DNA of 64,000 nucleotides from Mycobacterium sp. E183 (GTDB lineage: Bacteria > Actinomycetota > Actinomycetes > Mycobacteriales > Mycobacteriaceae): positions 48,951-112,950 of the forward strand of contig NZ_LZJN01000136.1 in NCBI RefSeq assembly GCF_001667735.1, read 5' to 3'. The notes under the pieces are model-generated. The model had not been told where the DNA came from. It saw nothing but the letters and a program-made list of their open reading frames with translations, and searched no databases. A program made the translations under genes and the position numbers. This document shows positions 61,623 through 64,000 of this stretch, piece by piece. How positions within the stretch are numbered: position 1 is the stretch's first letter; each line of letters starts with the position of its first letter.

Positions 61623-63319
61623 CCACCGCCGGGCACGTCGACCACGGCAAGTCGACCCTGCTGCACCGGCTCACCGGCATGTGGCCGGACCGGCTGGCCG
61701 AGGAGCGGCGTCGCGGCCTGACCATCGACCTCGGCTTCGCGTGGACCGAGATCGGCGGCCGGCAGCTGGCGTTCGTCGACGTGCCCGGGCACGAACGGTT
61801 CGTGGCGAACATGCTCGCCGGCGTCGGCGCGGTGCCGGCGGTCGTGTTCGTCGTCGCCGCCACCGAGGGCTGGATGCCACAGTCCGACGAGCACCTCGCC
61901 GCGCTGCACGCCCTCGGGGTCCGCCACGGGCTGCTGGTGATCACCAAGGCCGACCTCGCCGACCCCGGCCGGGCCATCGAGCAGGCGCGCGAGAAACTCT
62001 CCGCCACCTCGCTTGCCGACGCTCCCGTCGCGCTCGGCACCGACCTGGAGCGGGTTCGCGCGGAGCTGCTGGCGCTCACCGACCGGCTGCCGGTCCCGGA
62101 CCCGGACGCCGACGTGCGGCTGTGGGTGGACCGGAGCTTCACCGTCCGGGGCGCGGGCACCGTCGTGACCGGCACCCTGGCCGCCGGCACGGTACGGGTC
62201 GGCGACGAGCTGGAGCACGCCGGTGAGCGGGTGACGGTTCGCGGGGTGCAATCGCTGGGCCGCGACCAGGCGGCGGTCGGGCCGGTGGCGCGCGTCGCGC
62301 TGAACCTGCGCGGAGTCGACCGCCAGCACATCGGTCGCGGCGACACCGTCCGGACGCCGGGCGTATGGCTCGATGCGACGGAGATTGACGTCGGGTTGCG
62401 GTCGGCGGGGGCGCTGCACCGGCAGCTGGTGCTGCACGTGGGGTCCGCGGCCGTGCCGGTGCAGGTTCGTCCGCTGGGGGCGGGCTCGGCCCGGCTGCGG
62501 CTGGCGAGGCCCCTGGCGCTGCGCGTGGGGGATGTCGGGCTGTTGCGCGACGCGGGCGAACACCGGATCGCGGCGGGGATCGAAGTGCTCGACGTCCGGC
62601 CGCCTGCGCTGCGTCGTCGGGGCGCCGCGCGGGAGCGGGCGGCGGAGCTGGCGACCGGCCGGGCTCGCCCGCCCGCCTGCGCGCGGGCGGCCGAACTTCG
62701 GGCGATGGGCCTGCCGCCGGTCGGTCAGCGGGTGGGCGACTGGGTGGTGGATCCCGAGTGGTGGGCCGGGCGGCGCGAGCGTGCGACCGCGGCGGTTCGG
62801 CTCTGGGCGGCTGACCACGACGTCGCGGCGGGGATGCCGCTGGAGACGCTGCGGCAGCAGGCCGGGGTGCCCGCGGCCGAACTGTTGCCGACGCTGCTCG
62901 AGGGCACCGGACTGCAGGTGGCCGACGGGGTGGTTCGTTCGCCGGGTGCGGGCCTGCCGGCCCGCGTGGACAAGGCCGTTCGGACCGTCGAGGAGTGGCT
63001 GGCCGCCGAGCCCTTTCGGGCACCGGACGCCGACGAACTGGCCGAGCTCAAGCTCGGACCCCGGGAACTGGCCGCGGCGGTGCGCGCCGGGCGGCTGGCC
63101 CGGATCGCCGACGGCGTCGTGCTGGGGGCCGGCGCGCTGGAGCGGGCGACGGGCATCCTCGCCGGGCTGCCGCAGCCGTTCACCGTCAGCGACGCGCGCC
63201 GCGCGCTGGGCACCACCCGGCGGGTGGCGGTCCCGCTGCTGGAGCAGCTCGACGCCCGCCGCGTGACCAGGCGGGCCCCGGACGGCACCCGGGTGGTGCT
63301 GGCTACAGCCGCTCCTTGA
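61610..63319 (+). CDS. selB: Selenocysteine-specific elongation factor
   Basis: A 569-residue GTPase that brings Sec-tRNA to UGA codons marked by a SECIS. The G1 motif is ATAGHVDHGKSTLLHRLTG, G3 DVPGHERFVANM, and G4 ITKADLADP. EF-Tu-like domains 2 and 3 follow, then C-terminal winged-helix repeats (KLGPRELAAAVRAGRLARIA, TVSDARRALGTTRRVAVPLL) that bind the SECIS loop. ATG 61610 overlaps the end of selA. The stop overlaps the convergent YqeY gene by 17 bases. Confidence 0.97.
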   Translation: MFVLATAGHVDHGKSTLLHRLTGMWPDRLAEERRRGLTIDLGFAWTEIGGRQLAFVDVPGHERFVANMLAGVGAVPAVVFVVAATEGWMPQSDEHLAALHALGVRHGLLVITKADLADPGRAIEQAREKLSATSLADAPVALGTDLERVRAELLALTDRLPVPDPDADVRLWVDRSFTVRGAGTVVTGTLAAGTVRVGDELEHAGERVTVRGVQSLGRDQAAVGPVARVALNLRGVDRQHIGRGDTVRTPGVWLDATEIDVGLRSAGALHRQLVLHVGSAAVPVQVRPLGAGSARLRLARPLALRVGDVGLLRDAGEHRIAAGIEVLDVRPPALRRRGAARERAAELATGRARPPACARAAELRAMGLPPVGQRVGDWVVDPEWWAGRRERATAAVRLWAADHDVAAGMPLETLRQQAGVPAAELLPTLLEGTGLQVADGVVRSPGAGLPARVDKAVRTVEEWLAAEPFRAPDADELAELKLGPRELAAAVRAGRLARIADGVVLGAGALERATGILAGLPQPFTVSDARRALGTTRRVAVPLLEQLDARRVTRRAPDGTRVVLATAAP

Positions 63320-63767
63320 CCGCCGCCGACAATCGGGCTCCGTCGGCCTTGCCGGCCGCGATCGCGGTGGCCGCCTTCATCACCAGGCCCATCTGCTTCA
63401 TGCTCGGGCGCTCGCCGATCTCCTCGGCGACCTGGGCGATCGCCGTGTCGGCGACGTCGGCCAGTTCGGCCTCGGTGAGCGGCGTCGGCAGATATTCGTC
63501 GATGATCCGCGCCTCGGCGTGCTCGTTGGCGGCGAGCTCCCCGCGGGCGTTCTGCGTGTAGATCTCCGCCGATTCGGCCCGCTTGCGGGATTCCCGTGCC
63601 AGCACCTTGATCACCTCGTCGTCGGAGAGATCCCTGGCCTGTTTGCCGGAGACTTCCTCGGTTTGGATCGCGGCGAGCAGTAGGCGCAGGGTCGCCGTGC
63701 GCAGCTTGTCCTTGCTCTTCATCGCGTCGGTCAGGTCGGCGCGCAGCCTGGATTTGAGTTCGGCCAT
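63303..63767 (-). CDS. YqeY/GatB C-terminal-like domain protein (Rv3688c type)
   Basis: A 154-residue protein, the same length as Rv3688c. It starts MAELKSRLRADLTDAMKSKD and has the YqeY signature (RTATLRLLLAAIQTEE, EYLPTPLTEAELADV, KQMGLVMKAATAIAAGKADG). The C-terminal half is homologous to the tRNA-contacting domain of GatB. Function is not settled. ATG 63767 was chosen from this N-terminus; an upstream in-frame start adds an Arg-rich tail. Confidence 0.93.
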   Translation of the reverse strand: MAELKSRLRADLTDAMKSKDKLRTATLRLLLAAIQTEEVSGKQARDLSDDEVIKVLARESRKRAESAEIYTQNARGELAANEHAEARIIDEYLPTPLTEAELADVADTAIAQVAEEIGERPSMKQMGLVMKAATAIAAGKADGARLSAAVKERL

Positions 63768-63838
63768 GCCAGAGACGCTACGCGCCGACCGCCTGGCCAT
63801 GATTGAGAAATGCCCGGACCACCGACAGGATGGAGCCC

Positions 63839-63883
63839 ATGACGAACGACGGGCCCGCCCGCAAACAACGCGGAACACGGTGA
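63839..63883 (+). other. Possible 14-codon leader ORF before the Rv3689-type gene
   Basis: ATG at 63839 opens MTNDGPARKQRGTR and stops at TGA 63881-63883, overlapping the GTG start of the next gene (GTGA). A GGAG lies 3 nt before its ATG. It could couple translation to the next gene, or be chance. Confidence 0.35.
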
Positions 63884-64000
63884 CCGCGCCGCCGCCTGGC
63901 TATCCGGTTGGCCCGCCACCGGGTTACGGCCCCCCACCGCAGGGCCAGACCGAACAGGGGCAGCAGGCGCCCACGGATCCTGGCCCACGTCTCGCCGAAC
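63880..64000 (+). CDS. N-terminal part of a proline-rich membrane protein (Rv3689 type), cut by window end
   Basis: A GTG at 63880 opens a frame to the window edge, 40 codons. It reads VTAPPPGYPVGPPPGYGPPP and then QGQTEQGQQAPT, a Pro/Gly/Gln-rich start common to actinobacterial multi-pass membrane proteins. In M. tuberculosis the next gene after Rv3688c is the transmembrane protein Rv3689. Only the start can be seen, so function is not assigned. Confidence 0.7.
   Translation, partial: MTAPPPGYPVGPPPGYGPPPQGQTEQGQQAPTDPGPRLAE

Overview
The window is a GC-rich mycobacterial chromosome segment. Most of it follows, gene for gene, the Mycobacterium tuberculosis Rv3646c (topA) to Rv3689 neighbourhood. 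It lacks the PE/PE_PGRS genes and cyp137 that H37Rv carries here. It has extra modules typical of an environmental or non-tuberculous species: an Lgt-like/radical-SAM operon, a stressosome operon, and a selenocysteine formate dehydrogenase with its own Sec machinery. Many genes start at GTG or TTG, have -10 boxes 5-8 nt before the start codon (leaderless style), or overlap as ATGA/GTGA. No insertion sequence, prophage or CRISPR array was seen.

Layout. 1-6.3 kb: topA (cut by the window edge), a conserved hypothetical, cspA with a strong terminator, an MrfA/Hrq1-type helicase and a PAS-like protein (Rv3651 type). 6.3-9.0 kb: a three-gene operon of Lgt paralogue, small membrane protein and a radical SAM enzyme with a rubredoxin-like N-terminus (resembles tetraether-lipid synthases). 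9.05-13.6 kb: Flp/Tad pilus operon with the Ssd septum-site protein. 13.7 kb: 6C small RNA. 14-24.5 kb: HAD phosphatase, a decayed Fic-like protein, dppABCD, two envelope proteins and acs. 24.5-31 kb: secreted protease, EphE, MarP, Nudix, thioredoxin-like protein and nth. 31-36 kb: crp with a 54-bp tandem repeat at its end, MBL hydrolase, RidA, a DUF4177 protein, the BagA/BagB ATPase pair and whiB4. 36.5-41.3 kb: ponA2, a phosphoesterase, cysteine desulfhydrase and tRNA-Pro.

41.3-53.8 kb is a stress-signalling island. It holds a UsfY-family protein, RsfB (anti-anti-SigF), and an operon encoding RsbR, RsbS, RsbT, RsbX-like phosphatase and a five-domain RsbU/RsbW-like protein. Around it lie small membrane proteins, a haem-oxygenase-fold protein, a CDGSH protein, a methyltransferase, DJ-1/PfpI and an F420-type oxidoreductase. 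Four sequences matching the mycobacterial SigF promoter (GTTT-N15/16-GGGTA), and two near matches, sit just upstream of genes in and beside this island, including fdhA.

53.8-63.3 kb is a complete selenocysteine module: fdhA with an in-frame UGA at codon 190 and a bacterial SECIS hairpin exactly 11 nt after it, fdhB, an NrfD-type membrane subunit, selD, tRNA-Sec(UCA), selA and selB. The window ends with a YqeY/GatB-domain protein and the first 40 codons of the Rv3689 counterpart. Taken together, a stressosome-RsfB-SigF pathway may drive a selenium-dependent formate dehydrogenase; this is an inference from promoter matches.
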